Below are positions 52,469 to 62,069 of a stretch of DNA of 64,000 bases, in pieces. The stretch lies in the NCBI RefSeq assembly GCF_000478275.1, contig NZ_ASJB01000046.1:62001-126000 (forward strand), written 5' to 3'. The DNA is from Amycolatopsis orientalis DSM 40040 = KCTC 9412. Its GTDB lineage: Bacteria; Actinomycetota; Actinomycetes; Mycobacteriales; Pseudonocardiaceae. Positions within the stretch are counted from its first letter, which is position 1. Each line of letters opens with the position of its first letter. The notes under the pieces were generated by a model. It saw nothing but the letters and a program-made list of their open reading frames with translations, ran no database searches and had not been told where the DNA came from. Both the position numbers and the translations under genes were made by a program.

Positions 52469-53442
52469 CAGGCGGTGATGGCCTTCACGATCTGGTCGGC
52501 CGTGAAGGCGATCGACTTCGGGCCGCCGAAGGTCCATGTCCCGGCCTCCAGCTTGTGGATCTTCTTCGACACCACGAACGGGAGCCGCTGGTACACCGCG
52601 TTCTGCGCGAGCCCGGTGGTGAAGACGTCCTCTTCGGACGCGCTGTAGAACAGCACGGTCTTCGGGTCGGTGATCGCGGTCAGGCCCTCGACGTCGGTCT
52701 GGCCGAGGCCCCACTGCGGATCGACCTGGCCGGTCCACACGTTCTTCAGCCCGACGGCCTCGGCGGTGTCGGAGACCAGCGAACCCTTGCCGAACGGGCG
52801 GATGCTGACGGTGCTGCCTTCGAGGTAGCCGTCGGCCATCAGGAACGGCGTGCCCGTGGCGCCCTTGGCCTCGACGGCCTTCCTGCCCTCGGCGAGTTTG
52901 GCGTCCATTTCGGACAGTTGCTTGTCCGCTTCGGACTCCTTGCCGACCGTTTTCGCGATCAGCTTGAAGTCCTCGCGCAGCCGGTCGAAGTTCCGGCTCG
53001 CGTCACTGGATTTGGTGACCACGACCGGGACGTACTTCTCGATCTGCGGCACCAGGGTCGAGTCGCGTTCCTCGGCCATGATGACGACCTCGGGGTTCAG
53101 CCCGACGATCGCGTCGACGCTGGGTTCGTTGCGCTTGCCGACGTCCTTGACCTCGGCGGTCAGCGGGACGGCCTTGTCCCAGACGTTGTAGCCCGTGACG
53201 TCCGCGGCGCCGACCGGCATGACCCCGAGCGAGGCGACCATCTCGGCCTCGCCCCATTCCAGCGCGACGACCCGCTTCGCCGGGGCCTTCAGGGTGACGG
53301 CCTTGCCGCGTGCGTCGGTCACCGTCACCGGACCGCTCGCGGCGGCGGGCTCACCCGGCGCGGCGGCGGGGTTCTCGGTGGTGCCGCAGGCGGACAGCAG
53401 CAACGCCGCCGTCACGAGGAGGGCGGGGGGCAGCACTCGCAT
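52468..53442 (-). CDS. Siderophore-binding lipoprotein
   Basis: The 324-residue protein has a lipobox (LLLSAC, Cys at about 19), a Gly/Ala/Pro linker and a FepB/FecB-type periplasmic-binding fold (PKRVVALEWGEAEMVASLGVMPVG; NPEVVIM). It delivers ferric siderophore to the fused permease. It is the middle gene of the operon. Confidence 0.88.
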   Translation of the reverse strand: MRVLPPALLVTAALLLSACGTTENPAAAPGEPAAASGPVTVTDARGKAVTLKAPAKRVVALEWGEAEMVASLGVMPVGAADVTGYNVWDKAVPLTAEVKDVGKRNEPSVDAIVGLNPEVVIMAEERDSTLVPQIEKYVPVVVTKSSDASRNFDRLREDFKLIAKTVGKESEADKQLSEMDAKLAEGRKAVEAKGATGTPFLMADGYLEGSTVSIRPFGKGSLVSDTAEAVGLKNVWTGQVDPQWGLGQTDVEGLTAITDPKTVLFYSASEEDVFTTGLAQNAVYQRLPFVVSKKIHKLEAGTWTFGGPKSIAFTADQIVKAITA

Positions 53443-53460
53443 GGTTCTTTCCTGGATCTC

Positions 53461-54276
53461 TCAGGCGGGCCGGGGCGAATGCCGCCCGAGTGGCCTGCAG
53501 TGGACAGCACCCGTGACCGGGTCGTTCGCGACGTGGACGGTGACGCCGTAGGCCTGGGAAAGGTGCTCGGTGGTGAGCACCCGCCCGATGTCACCCGTGG
53601 CCACGATCGTGCCCTCGCTCAGCAGCACGACCTCGTCGGCGATGATCGCCGCGTGGTCGAGGTCGTGCAGCACCACGCCGACCGCGACACCCTCGTTGGC
53701 GAGATCGCGGACGACGTCGAGGATCTCGACCTGGTAGCGCAGGTCGAGATGGTTGGTCGGCTCGTCGAGCAGCAGCACCGACGTCTGCTGCGCGAGGCAG
53801 GACGCGAGCCAGACCCGCTGGAGCTCGCCGCCGGACAGTTCGTCGACGCCGCGTTCGGCCATCGGCGTCACGCCGGTCAGTTCCATCGCGCGGCGGATCG
53901 CGGCGGCGCCGTCGGTGTCCACCCCGCGCCAGCCCGAGCGGTACGGGTAGCGGCCGTAGGAGACGACGTCGCGGACCGACACCCCGCTCGGCGTGGGCCG
54001 GTGCTGGGTCAGCAACGTGACCTGACGCGCGAACTCCTTGCCGGACAACGCGTTGCCGCCCCAGACAGACCGCTCGCCGAGCCGGACGTTGCCCTCGCGG
54101 GGCTTGTGCAGCCGCGCCAGCGAACGCAGCAGGGTCGACTTGCCGGAGCCGTTCGGCCCGACCAGGGCGGTCACCGCACCGGCGCGCAGCGACAGGGACA
54201 CGCCGTCCACCACGGCTCGCTCTTGGTGCGCGAGCACCAGGTCCTGGCCGGTGAGCAGCGCGTCTTCCGTAGACAT
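53461..54276 (-). CDS. Siderophore ABC transporter ATPase (FepC/FecE-like)
   Basis: The 271-residue ATPase has Walker A GPNGSGKSTLL, signature ELSGGELQRVWLA, Walker B VLLLDEPTNHLD and the H-loop VLHDLDHA. It is the first gene of the iron operon, just downstream of an iron box. Confidence 0.92.
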   Translation of the reverse strand: MSTEDALLTGQDLVLAHQERAVVDGVSLSLRAGAVTALVGPNGSGKSTLLRSLARLHKPREGNVRLGERSVWGGNALSGKEFARQVTLLTQHRPTPSGVSVRDVVSYGRYPYRSGWRGVDTDGAAAIRRAMELTGVTPMAERGVDELSGGELQRVWLASCLAQQTSVLLLDEPTNHLDLRYQVEILDVVRDLANEGVAVGVVLHDLDHAAIIADEVVLLSEGTIVATGDIGRVLTTEHLSQAYGVTVHVANDPVTGAVHCRPLGRHSPRPA

Positions 54277-54282
54277 GAGGGG

Positions 54283-54296
54283 AGCCTAACCTAAGC
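54283..54296 (-). promoter_or_regulatory. DtxR/IdeR-type iron box
   Basis: On the minus strand GCTTAGGTTAGGCT matches most of the IdeR/DmdR consensus TTAGGTTAGSCTAACCTAA (its left half and centre). It lies 7 bases upstream of the ATPase start, so iron repression of this operon is likely. Confidence 0.65.
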
Positions 54297-54425
54297 ATGC
54301 GCTCCGGCCGGTGTCGTGAGTGACACAGCGCGCGGCGTGTTTGTCCGGTTACCGGGAGCGCGCGATCCAGAAAACGTCCAGTCGTCGTCCGTAGCCTTCC
54401 GGGCGACGAGGGCAGGGGGAGACGC

Positions 54426-55592
54426 ATGGAAGGCCTGTACAAACTGCTGTGGGACCGCGTGGACACCAACGCCCGGCGCGCGGTCGACGTCTATCTCGGG
54501 GAGCTGCCGGATTTCCGGGTGGTGGCCGAGAACGCGGCCGCCCGGACGGCGATGCTGGACTTCGCGGTCCTGCTCAGACGCCGGGAGGCCGAACTCGCCG
54601 CCGATGGCGCCGCCTTCGCCGGTGAGGATCTGGCGATGCTGACGGCTTTCGGTGAGCAACGCGGCGCGCAGGGCATCTCGCTGGCTTCCGGGCGGCGCGT
54701 CCTCGATCTGCACGACGTGCTCACGCTGCGGGAGATCCACGAAGCGGCCGGGCTGCACGAGGTCACCCACGTGACCGAGATGATCGGCTGGCTTCCCGCC
54801 GCCGGCCTCGCCGGGAAGAACGCGTACCTCCAAGGGTTCCTGACCGGGCAACAGCGGGGCTTGTCGTTCGTCGAACGGGCTTCGGAACTCGCCGTGACGC
54901 TGCTCGACGACGGAGCCGCGCCTCCCGGGCTTCCGGAAAGCCTCGACATGGTTTCCACCGACAGGTACCTGATCACGGTCGTGCGGTTCTCCGGTGGCCC
55001 CCTGCCGTCGGGGGAACGGCGTGACGAGATCGCCGGCACGTTGCTGAAACGCCATCGGGTGCCGATGCTCTGGCGTGAGCCCGGGGAGCTGATCGCGCTT
55101 TTCCCTTGTGGGGAACCCGAAACGGCGCGGGAACGCGCGTTGGGTCTGGTCCGCGATTGCGCGGAGGCGACCGGACGGCAGTGCGCCGCCGGCGCGGCCA
55201 CCGGACGCGTTCACGCGCTCCGGGACACCGCCAGTCTGGCCCGGCGGATCAGCCGGGTCGCCCCCGTGGAGACCAGGCCCGCCCGGCTGCCGGTGATGAC
55301 CGACGTCTTCGTCGAACTCGGTGTCGCCCGGCTGCCCCCGATCGACGACTGGCTGCGCGGGATCGCGCGGCGGCTGGAGACCGGGCCCGATCTGGTGGCC
55401 ACGCTCGACGCCTACTACCGGCACGACATGAACCGGCTGCACACCGCCGCGGCGTTGCACATCCACCCGAGGACCCTGGACTACCGGTTCCGGCGGGTCC
55501 GCGAGCTCACCGGGCTGGAGCCGGGTTCGTTCCAGGGTGTACGGGTGCTCGGCGCCGTCATCGCCAGGGTGCTCGCCCGCCGCTGGAGCTGA
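54426..55592 (+). CDS. PucR-like HTH regulator, second copy
   Basis: The 388-residue protein has an N-terminal helical sensor, a central domain and a C-terminal PucR-type HTH (LHTAAALHIHPRTLDYRFRRVRELTGLEP near 345-375). ATG 54426 follows GGGGGAG. It is divergent from the iron operon and upstream of the peptidase gene; target unknown. Confidence 0.82.
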   Translation: MEGLYKLLWDRVDTNARRAVDVYLGELPDFRVVAENAAARTAMLDFAVLLRRREAELAADGAAFAGEDLAMLTAFGEQRGAQGISLASGRRVLDLHDVLTLREIHEAAGLHEVTHVTEMIGWLPAAGLAGKNAYLQGFLTGQQRGLSFVERASELAVTLLDDGAAPPGLPESLDMVSTDRYLITVVRFSGGPLPSGERRDEIAGTLLKRHRVPMLWREPGELIALFPCGEPETARERALGLVRDCAEATGRQCAAGAATGRVHALRDTASLARRISRVAPVETRPARLPVMTDVFVELGVARLPPIDDWLRGIARRLETGPDLVATLDAYYRHDMNRLHTAAALHIHPRTLDYRFRRVRELTGLEPGSFQGVRVLGAVIARVLARRWS

Positions 55593-55703
55593 CCTTCGCG
55601 ACGACGGCCCGCGGTTTCCCCGAATCCGCGGGCGGGCGAGTCCGGGATCCGGTATCAAGGTGCCGGTCGCGTGAGGACGCGACAGAAACTGGGGATGTAA
55701 CAA

Positions 55704-57326
55704 ATGAAGAGATTCCGTCACGCGCTGGTCGTTCCGGCCATCGCGGGCCTCATGCTGAGCGGGTTCACGCCCGCCTTCGCGACCATCGATCCGGTCGACG
55801 AAACCCTGCCGATCAACTCGACGGGAATTCCCGCGAAGTACGCCGAGCAGCCGATCAACTGGCATCCGTGCGCGGACGACGAATTGCCGTCCAAACCGCC
55901 TGCCGGTGCGGAGAACATCCAGTGCGCGACTTACCTGACGCCGCGCGACTGGACGAACCTCGCCGACACCCGCGATCTCACCATCGCGATCAGCAGGCTG
56001 CCCGCCACCGGTACGGCGACACAATCACTGTTCATCAACCCGGGTGGCCCCGGTGCGGCCGGGCGGATCTGGCCGGTGAAACTGCGCAACCAGTCGCGGG
56101 TGCGGGCGAATCAGGAGGTGATCGGCTTCGATCCGCGCGGCACCGGGATGAGCACGACGATCACCTGCGGTGGCGCTCTGGACAACCCCGAGTACCTCGA
56201 CCCGCGTGACCGGGACCCGGCGAACCTGAGCCGCATTCTCGATGTCACGAAGGAGGCTGTCGGGCTGTGCAAAGAGCGGTCCGGCGACCTCGGGCCGTTG
56301 ATCACCACCGACCAGACGATCCACGACATCGATCTGCTGCGGGTCCTGCTGAATCGGCCGAAGATCAACTGGGTCGGCTACTCGGCGGGCACCTGGATGG
56401 GCGCGTACTACGCCCAGCGCTTTCCGGAGCGGGCCGGGCGGTTCCTGCTCGACTCGCCGGTCGAGTTCACCACCACCTGGCAGAAGGCGTTCGACTGGCA
56501 GCCGATGAGCTTCGAGCGGCGCTGGCGTCAGGATTTCCTGCCGTGGATGGCGAAGTACGACAAGCTGTATCACTTCGGCACCACCGCCGACGCGGTCCGG
56601 GAGACGTTCGAACAGGTCCGTGCGAAGCTGCGAGCGCGTCCGGTGGACTACGGCGGCTTGAAGGTCGGGCCGAACATCCTCGACTCGTTCGCGGCCGAAG
56701 GCATTTACGCCAAGAGCCAGTTCCACGGAACGGCGACCATGCTGGTCGACGTCCGCACCCTGACCGAGCAGACCGCGTCCGCCGACGAACGGGCCGCGGC
56801 GGCGAACCGGATCTCCTCGGCGCGCCAGCAGGAAGACGTGCTGATCCCGAGGCTCGGCGCGGCCGCCGCCGACTCGTATCCCACCGCGTTCTGGACGATC
56901 CGGTGCAACGAGGGCCCGTGGACCGGTGACCGCGACAGCGTCGTCGTGCAGTCACAGCAGTACCTCGACAAGCAGCAGACGTTGGTCGGCGGCAAGTGGA
57001 TGGTCCAGCCGTGCATCTACTGGAACAAGCCGCGACCGCCGCTGCCGGTCATCGACGGCAAGGGTGTGCCGCCGGTGCTGATGCTGCATTCGGAACATGA
57101 CCCGGCCACCGCGATCGAAGGAGGCAGGCGCGCGCACGCGGCCTTCGCGGGTTCCCGGATGGTCACCGTCACCGGTGAAGGCGACCATGGCCTGTACGCC
57201 ACCAGCGGCGCCAACAACAACAAGACGCTGGACAGTGTCGTCCAGGACTTCCTGGCAGACGGTGTGCTGCCACCCGCGGACATGACCGTTCCGGGGATGC
57301 CGCTTCCGGTGCCTCCCGGCGCCTGA
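55704..57326 (+). CDS. Secreted alpha/beta-hydrolase peptidase (tripeptidyl aminopeptidase-like)
   Basis: The 540-residue protein has a signal peptide (about 1-26, ending PAFA), INPGGPG (oxyanion), nucleophile Ser in GYSAGTWMG, Asp in HSEHDPATA and His in GEGDHGLYA, and the C-terminal TAP-like domain. It resembles SlpD/SlpE and tripeptidyl aminopeptidases of streptomycetes, which trim peptides from the N-terminus outside the cell. Confidence 0.88.
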   Translation: MKRFRHALVVPAIAGLMLSGFTPAFATIDPVDETLPINSTGIPAKYAEQPINWHPCADDELPSKPPAGAENIQCATYLTPRDWTNLADTRDLTIAISRLPATGTATQSLFINPGGPGAAGRIWPVKLRNQSRVRANQEVIGFDPRGTGMSTTITCGGALDNPEYLDPRDRDPANLSRILDVTKEAVGLCKERSGDLGPLITTDQTIHDIDLLRVLLNRPKINWVGYSAGTWMGAYYAQRFPERAGRFLLDSPVEFTTTWQKAFDWQPMSFERRWRQDFLPWMAKYDKLYHFGTTADAVRETFEQVRAKLRARPVDYGGLKVGPNILDSFAAEGIYAKSQFHGTATMLVDVRTLTEQTASADERAAAANRISSARQQEDVLIPRLGAAAADSYPTAFWTIRCNEGPWTGDRDSVVVQSQQYLDKQQTLVGGKWMVQPCIYWNKPRPPLPVIDGKGVPPVLMLHSEHDPATAIEGGRRAHAAFAGSRMVTVTGEGDHGLYATSGANNNKTLDSVVQDFLADGVLPPADMTVPGMPLPVPPGA

Positions 57327-57344
57327 TCGTTCCGTGGCACGTGA

Positions 57345-57384
57345 GGGCCACCCTCAGGACAGTGGGACGTCCTGAGGGTGGCCC
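57345..57384. terminator. Two-way terminator overlapping the metal permease stop codon
   Basis: A 16-bp stem (GGGCCACCCTCAGGAC with GTCCTGAGGGTGGCCC) and an 8-base loop lie between convergent genes. The right arm encodes the last residues (GHPQDV) of the metal permease, and its stop codon lies in the loop and left arm. Confidence 0.8.
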
Positions 57385-58247
57385 GCCCGCGCGGCTTCCC
57401 GCCTGCGCTTGGCCAGCCGCTTCCCGACGATCCCGTGCCGCGGCCCGAACAGGTACACGAGCGTGAACCCGGCACCCTGCACCAGCACGATCATCCCGCC
57501 GGACGCGGTGTCGAGGTGGTAGCTCAGGTACAGCCCGGTCACCGCCGCGAGCACCGAGAACGACGGCGCGATCACGAGCATGCGGCCGAACCGGTCGGTC
57601 AGCAGGTACGCCGTCGCACCCGGGATGATCAGCATCGCCACCACCAGGATCACGCCGACCACCTGCAGCGCGACCACCGAGGTCAGCGCGAGCAGCCCCA
57701 GCAGCGCCGCGCCGAGCAGCCGCGGGTTGAGGCCGATGGCGTGCGCGTGCGTGGGATCGAAGGCGTACAAGGTGAAATCGCGGCGTTTGAGCACCAGCAG
57801 GGCGAGGGTGAGCGCGCCGAGGACGCCGATCTGGATCAGGTCCGAGGTGTCGACGCCGAGCAGGTTGCCGAAGATGATGTGGTTCAGGTCGGTCTGGCTC
57901 GGTGTCACCGAGATCAGCACGAGCCCGAGCGCGAACAGCGTGGTGAACACGATGCCGATCGCGGCGTCCTCCTTGACCCGGCTGGTGTCGCGGACCACCC
58001 CGATCAGGGCCACGGCGAGGAAACCGAAGACGACGGCGCCCAACGCGAAGGGCGCGCCGAGGATGTACGCGAGGACGACGCCGGGCAGCACCGCGTGGGA
58101 GACCGCGTCGCCCATCAGTGACCAGCCGATCAGCACCAGCCAGCAGGAGAGCACCGCGCAGACCAGGGAAGCGACGACCGTGGAGGCCAGCGCCCGGACC
58201 ATGAAGCCGTAGTTCAGTGGTTCGAGGAGGAGGTCGTAGAGGCTCAC
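57354..58247 (-). CDS. Mn/Zn-type ABC transporter permease
   Basis: The 297-residue protein has about eight to nine helices and the ZnuB/MntB-type pattern (SLMGDAVSHAVLPGVVLAY; DPTHAHAIGLNPR; VVGVILVVAMLIIPGATAYLLTDR). GTG 58247 overlaps the ATPase stop (GTGA). Its C-terminal residues are encoded by a terminator arm. Confidence 0.9.
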   Translation of the reverse strand: MSLYDLLLEPLNYGFMVRALASTVVASLVCAVLSCWLVLIGWSLMGDAVSHAVLPGVVLAYILGAPFALGAVVFGFLAVALIGVVRDTSRVKEDAAIGIVFTTLFALGLVLISVTPSQTDLNHIIFGNLLGVDTSDLIQIGVLGALTLALLVLKRRDFTLYAFDPTHAHAIGLNPRLLGAALLGLLALTSVVALQVVGVILVVAMLIIPGATAYLLTDRFGRMLVIAPSFSVLAAVTGLYLSYHLDTASGGMIVLVQGAGFTLVYLFGPRHGIVGKRLAKRRREAARAGHPQDVPLS

Positions 58248-58987
58248 GCGGGTTCTTCTTCCCGTTGCAGGACATCGAGTCCGAAGGCCAGCGCGAGGTT
58301 CTCGGGCCGGAGCACCTCGCCGGGGGAGCCGTGCGCGAGCACCTTGCGCATGAGCAGGATCGCTTCGTCGGCGAGGCCGGGCAGCGCGTGCAGGTCGTGG
58401 GTGGAGATCAGGACGGCGGCGCCGTCGGCCGCGAGTTCCTTGAGCAGGCGCGTGATCGTGGCCTCGGACCGTTTGTCCACGCCGGCGAACGGCTCGTCGA
58501 GCAGCAGGACCCGGGCGCCCTGCGCGATCCCGCGCGCGACGAACGCGCGTTTGCGCTGACCGCCGGACAGCTGCCCGATCTGGCGGCCGGCGAGTTCGGT
58601 CAGTTCCACCCGCTCGAGTGCCTGCTCGACGGCTTCGTGGTCGGCCCGGCGAGGCCGCCGGGTGAAGCCGAGATGCCCGTAACGGCCGGTCATCACCACG
58701 TCGCGGACCGAAAGCGGGAACGACCAGTCGACGTCCTCGCTTTGCGGCACGTAGCCGATCGCGCCGGTTTTGCGGGCCCGGGCGGGCGGGCCGCCGTCGA
58801 CCGACACCGTGCCGGTGTCCGGCCGGACCATCCCCATGATCGTCTTGAACAGCGTCGACTTCCCGGAGCCGTTCATCCCGACCAGCCCGCACACGCGGCC
58901 GTGTTCGAGGCTGACGTCGACACCGTCGAGCGCGAGGACCTCGCCGTAGTGGACGGTGACGTCTTCGACGCGGATCGCGGCGGTCAC
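58244..58987 (-). CDS. Mn/Zn-type ABC transporter ATPase
   Basis: The 247-residue ATPase has Walker A GMNGSGKSTLF, signature QLSGGQRKRAFVARG, Walker B VLLLDEPFAGVD and H-loop STHDLHAL. It is middle gene of a three-gene operon with four-base overlaps on both sides. Confidence 0.92.
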   Translation of the reverse strand: MTAAIRVEDVTVHYGEVLALDGVDVSLEHGRVCGLVGMNGSGKSTLFKTIMGMVRPDTGTVSVDGGPPARARKTGAIGYVPQSEDVDWSFPLSVRDVVMTGRYGHLGFTRRPRRADHEAVEQALERVELTELAGRQIGQLSGGQRKRAFVARGIAQGARVLLLDEPFAGVDKRSEATITRLLKELAADGAAVLISTHDLHALPGLADEAILLMRKVLAHGSPGEVLRPENLALAFGLDVLQREEEPA

Positions 58988-59898
58988 GGCTTCGCCCCGG
59001 TGAGCGCGGCCACGATCGTCTTCGAGTCGTGGCGGATGAGGTCGAGGTAGGTCGGCACCGGGCCTTCGGGGCCGGACAGGGAGTCGACGTAGAGGACGCC
59101 GCCGAACGCGGCACCGGTCGCGGAGACGACCTGGCGCATCGGGGCGTCGGAGACGGTCGATTCGCAGAAGACCGCGGGGACCTTGTTCTGCTTGACGAAT
59201 TCGATGGCGCGGGTGATCTGCTGCGGAGTGGCCTGCTGTTCGGCGTTGACCGCCCAGATGTACCGCTCGGTGAGGCCGGTGTCGCGCGCCAGGTAGGAGA
59301 AGGCGCCCTCGCAGGTGACAAGCGCGCGCTCGTTTCGCGGCAGGCCGCTCAGCGCGCCGGTCATCTCGTCCTGCACCTGCTGCAGTTTCGCCTTGTAGGC
59401 GTCACCGTTGGCCTTGAACACGGCGGCGTCGCCCGAGGAGACCTCGCTGAACGCCTTAACCATGTTGTCGACGTAGATCCCGACGTTCTTCGGCGACATC
59501 CACGCGTGCGGGTTCGGCTTGCCCTGATAGGCGTCTTCGCCGATGGCGATCGGCTGGACGCCTTCGCTGACCACCTTGTGCGGCGCGTCGCTCTCGGAGA
59601 CGAAGCGAGCGAACCAGGCCTCCAGGTTCAGCCCGTTGTCGAGGATCAGATCGGCCTTCGCGGCCTTCTTGATGTCGTCCGGGGTGGGCTCGTAACCGTG
59701 GATCTCCGCACCGGGCTTGGTGATCGACTCGACCCGGAGCTTGTCGCCCGCGATGTTCGAGGCGATGTCGGCGAGGACCGTGAACGTGGTCAGCACGACG
59801 GGCCTGCTGTCGCTTTGACCGGCGCTGGGGCCGCCGCACGCGGACAGCACGAGTGCCGCGGCCGCGAGCGCGCACACGGTCTTGCCGAGATTCGCCAT
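58984..59898 (-). CDS. Manganese-type substrate-binding lipoprotein
   Basis: The 304-residue cluster A-I binding protein has a lipobox (VLSAC near residue 21). Its four predicted ligands read His (HGYEPTP), His (NPHAWMSP), Glu (VTCEGAFSYLARDTGL) and Asp (YVDSLSG). His-His-Glu-Asp is the Mn/Fe set of PsaA/MntC, not the His-rich ZnuA set, and the His-rich loop of ZnuA is missing. Manganese uptake is therefore predicted. Confidence 0.88.
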   Translation of the reverse strand: MANLGKTVCALAAAALVLSACGGPSAGQSDSRPVVLTTFTVLADIASNIAGDKLRVESITKPGAEIHGYEPTPDDIKKAAKADLILDNGLNLEAWFARFVSESDAPHKVVSEGVQPIAIGEDAYQGKPNPHAWMSPKNVGIYVDNMVKAFSEVSSGDAAVFKANGDAYKAKLQQVQDEMTGALSGLPRNERALVTCEGAFSYLARDTGLTERYIWAVNAEQQATPQQITRAIEFVKQNKVPAVFCESTVSDAPMRQVVSATGAAFGGVLYVDSLSGPEGPVPTYLDLIRHDSKTIVAALTGAKP

Positions 59899-59911
59899 CC
59901 CGTGAGTCTAG

Positions 59912-59929
59912 AGTTCGGTGTGCCGAACT
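59912..59929. promoter_or_regulatory. Inverted-repeat operator upstream of the Mn transporter
   Basis: AGTTCGG-TGTG-CCGAACT is a perfect 7-bp inverted repeat with a 4-base spacer, 14 bases before the binding-protein start. It is a likely site for an MntR/DtxR-type regulator. Confidence 0.6.
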
Positions 59930-59946
59930 TCCAACTCTCGTGTGCC

Positions 59947-62046
59947 TTAAATCTCCGTGGTCGTCCGGTCGCGTTCCTTCACCGTTTCCAGCAGGAGCTG
60001 GGAGACGTCGCGCACGGTGACGTTCTGGCCACGCTGCTCGCTCTGGCGCTGGACGAGGCCGTCGTTCAGCATCACGCGGCAGAACGGGCAGCCGGTGACG
60101 ATGGTCTCGGCGTCCGTGCCGAGCGCCTCGTCGACGCGTTCGAGGTTGATGCGCTTGCCGATCTGCTCCTCCATCCACATCCGCGCGCCGCCGGCGCCGC
60201 AGCACAGTGAGCGGTCGGCGTGCCGGGGCATCTCGCTCAGTGTCGCGCCGGTCGCGCCGACGAGTTCGCGCGGCGGTTCGTAGACCTTGTTGTGGCGGCC
60301 GAGGTAGCAGGGGTCGTGGTAGGTCACCGGTCCGGCGTCGACCGGTTTGACCGGGGTCAGCTTGCCCGCGCGGACGAGCCGGTTCAGCAGTTGCGTGTGG
60401 TGGAGGACCTCGTAGTGCCCGTCCAGTTGCGGGTACTCGCGGCCGAGGGTGTTGAGACAGTGCGGGCAGGTGGTGACGATCTTGCGCGTGCCCGGCTCGC
60501 GGCCTTCGAACACCGCGTTCAGCGTCTCGACGGTCTGCTGCGCGAGCATCTGGAACAGGAACTCGTTGCCGGAGCGGCGGGCCGGGTCGCCGGTGCAGGA
60601 CTCGTCGGTACCGAGGATCGTGTACTTGACCCCGGCCAGATGCAGTAGTTCCGCGGTGGCGCGGACGGTCTTGCGGGCGTTGTCGTCGAAGGCGCCCGCG
60701 CAGCCGACCCAATAGACGTACTCGACGTCGTCGGCGAGTTCGCCGTCGAAGATCGGGACCTCGAAACCGAGGTCCTTCGTCCAGGCGAGGCGGTCGGCAT
60801 TGTTCTGGCCCCAAGGGTTTCCCTTGGTCTCCAGGTTCTTGAACAGAACGCCGAGTTCGCTCGGGAACGCGGATTCGATCATCACCTGGTAGCGGCGCAT
60901 GTCGACGACGTGGTCGACATGCTCGATGTCGACCGGGCACTGTTCGACGCACGCGCCGCAGGTGGTGCAGGACCAGAGGACGTCCGGGTCGATCACGCCG
61001 AAGTCCTCTTTGGTGCCGACGAGAGGACGCTCTTCGGGAGCTTCCTTGCCGTCCAGGATGTAGGGCGCCTTCTCGAAGAGGTGGTCGCGCAGGTCCATGA
61101 TCAACAGCTTGGGGGACAACGGTTTCCCGGTGTTCCACGCCGGGCACTGCGACTGGCAGCGGCCGCATTCCGTGCAGGTGGCGAAGTCGAGCATGCCCTT
61201 CCAGGTGAAGTCCTCGATCTTGCCGCGGCCGAAGGTGTCGTCTTCGCCGGGATCCTCGAAGTCGATCGGCTTGCCGTCCGATTCCATCGGCAGCAGCGGG
61301 CCGAGGGCGTCCGGGAGCCGTTTGGCGGTGACGTTGACCGGTGCCAGGAAGATGTGCAGGTGCTTGGAGTAGAGCACGATGGACAGGAACGCCAGCATCA
61401 CGCCGATGTGCAGCAGCAGCCCCACGGTCTCCAGTGGTTCGTTGAACGCGGGCCCCAGCGGCTCCAGGAGTTCCCCGACGCCGAGGGAGACCCACGCGCC
61501 CGACTCGTACGGGAAGACGCCGACCGCCGCCGACGCGCCGCGGAAGAGGAACATCGTCCAGATCACGTTGAAGATCATGAACAGGATCAGCCAGGCGCCA
61601 CCGGTGTGCGAGCCGAAGAACCGGGACGCGCGGTCCTTGCGCTCCGGGGCCTGCCGGATCCGGATGACCGCGAAGACCGCGAGCGAGACGAGTACGGCGA
61701 CCGCGATGAAATCCTGCAGGAAGCCCAGTACCGCCCAGTGACCGATGAGCGGGATGTGGAAGTCGTGGTCGAACAGGGCGCCGTACGCCTCGACGTAGAC
61801 CGACCCGAGGATCACGAAACCCCAGAACGTGAACAGATGCGCGAGCCCGGGAACCGACCACTTCAGCAGTTTGCGCTGCCCGAAGACCTCGGCCAGATGC
61901 GTTTTCGCGCGGACGGCCATGACGTCCGAGCGTTTCTCGTCCGGCTGGCCGGACCGGATCAGCCGGTAGAGCCAGGCGGCGCGGCGGGCGGCGAAGGCGA
62001 GACCGACGACGGTGATGAGCAGACCGAGGATGAGACGAACGAGCAC
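59947..62046 (-). CDS. Membrane Fe-S heterodisulfide-reductase-like oxidoreductase (Rv0338c-type)
   Basis: The 699-residue protein has about six N-terminal helices (NarI/cytochrome b-like, to about residue 260), a ferredoxin-type domain with two [4Fe-4S] motifs (CTECGRCQSQCP, CTTCGACVEQCP), and two CCG domains (TCPHCLNTLGREYP; HDPCYLG; CCGAGGARMW; GCPFCRVML). It should pass electrons between membrane quinol and a soluble partner. The layout matches Rv0338c of M. tuberculosis. GTG 62046 has a GGAGGG site. Confidence 0.88.
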   Translation of the reverse strand: MLVRLILGLLITVVGLAFAARRAAWLYRLIRSGQPDEKRSDVMAVRAKTHLAEVFGQRKLLKWSVPGLAHLFTFWGFVILGSVYVEAYGALFDHDFHIPLIGHWAVLGFLQDFIAVAVLVSLAVFAVIRIRQAPERKDRASRFFGSHTGGAWLILFMIFNVIWTMFLFRGASAAVGVFPYESGAWVSLGVGELLEPLGPAFNEPLETVGLLLHIGVMLAFLSIVLYSKHLHIFLAPVNVTAKRLPDALGPLLPMESDGKPIDFEDPGEDDTFGRGKIEDFTWKGMLDFATCTECGRCQSQCPAWNTGKPLSPKLLIMDLRDHLFEKAPYILDGKEAPEERPLVGTKEDFGVIDPDVLWSCTTCGACVEQCPVDIEHVDHVVDMRRYQVMIESAFPSELGVLFKNLETKGNPWGQNNADRLAWTKDLGFEVPIFDGELADDVEYVYWVGCAGAFDDNARKTVRATAELLHLAGVKYTILGTDESCTGDPARRSGNEFLFQMLAQQTVETLNAVFEGREPGTRKIVTTCPHCLNTLGREYPQLDGHYEVLHHTQLLNRLVRAGKLTPVKPVDAGPVTYHDPCYLGRHNKVYEPPRELVGATGATLSEMPRHADRSLCCGAGGARMWMEEQIGKRINLERVDEALGTDAETIVTGCPFCRVMLNDGLVQRQSEQRGQNVTVRDVSQLLLETVKERDRTTTEI

Positions 62047-62069
62047 GAGCCCTCCGGGGGAGAATCGGC

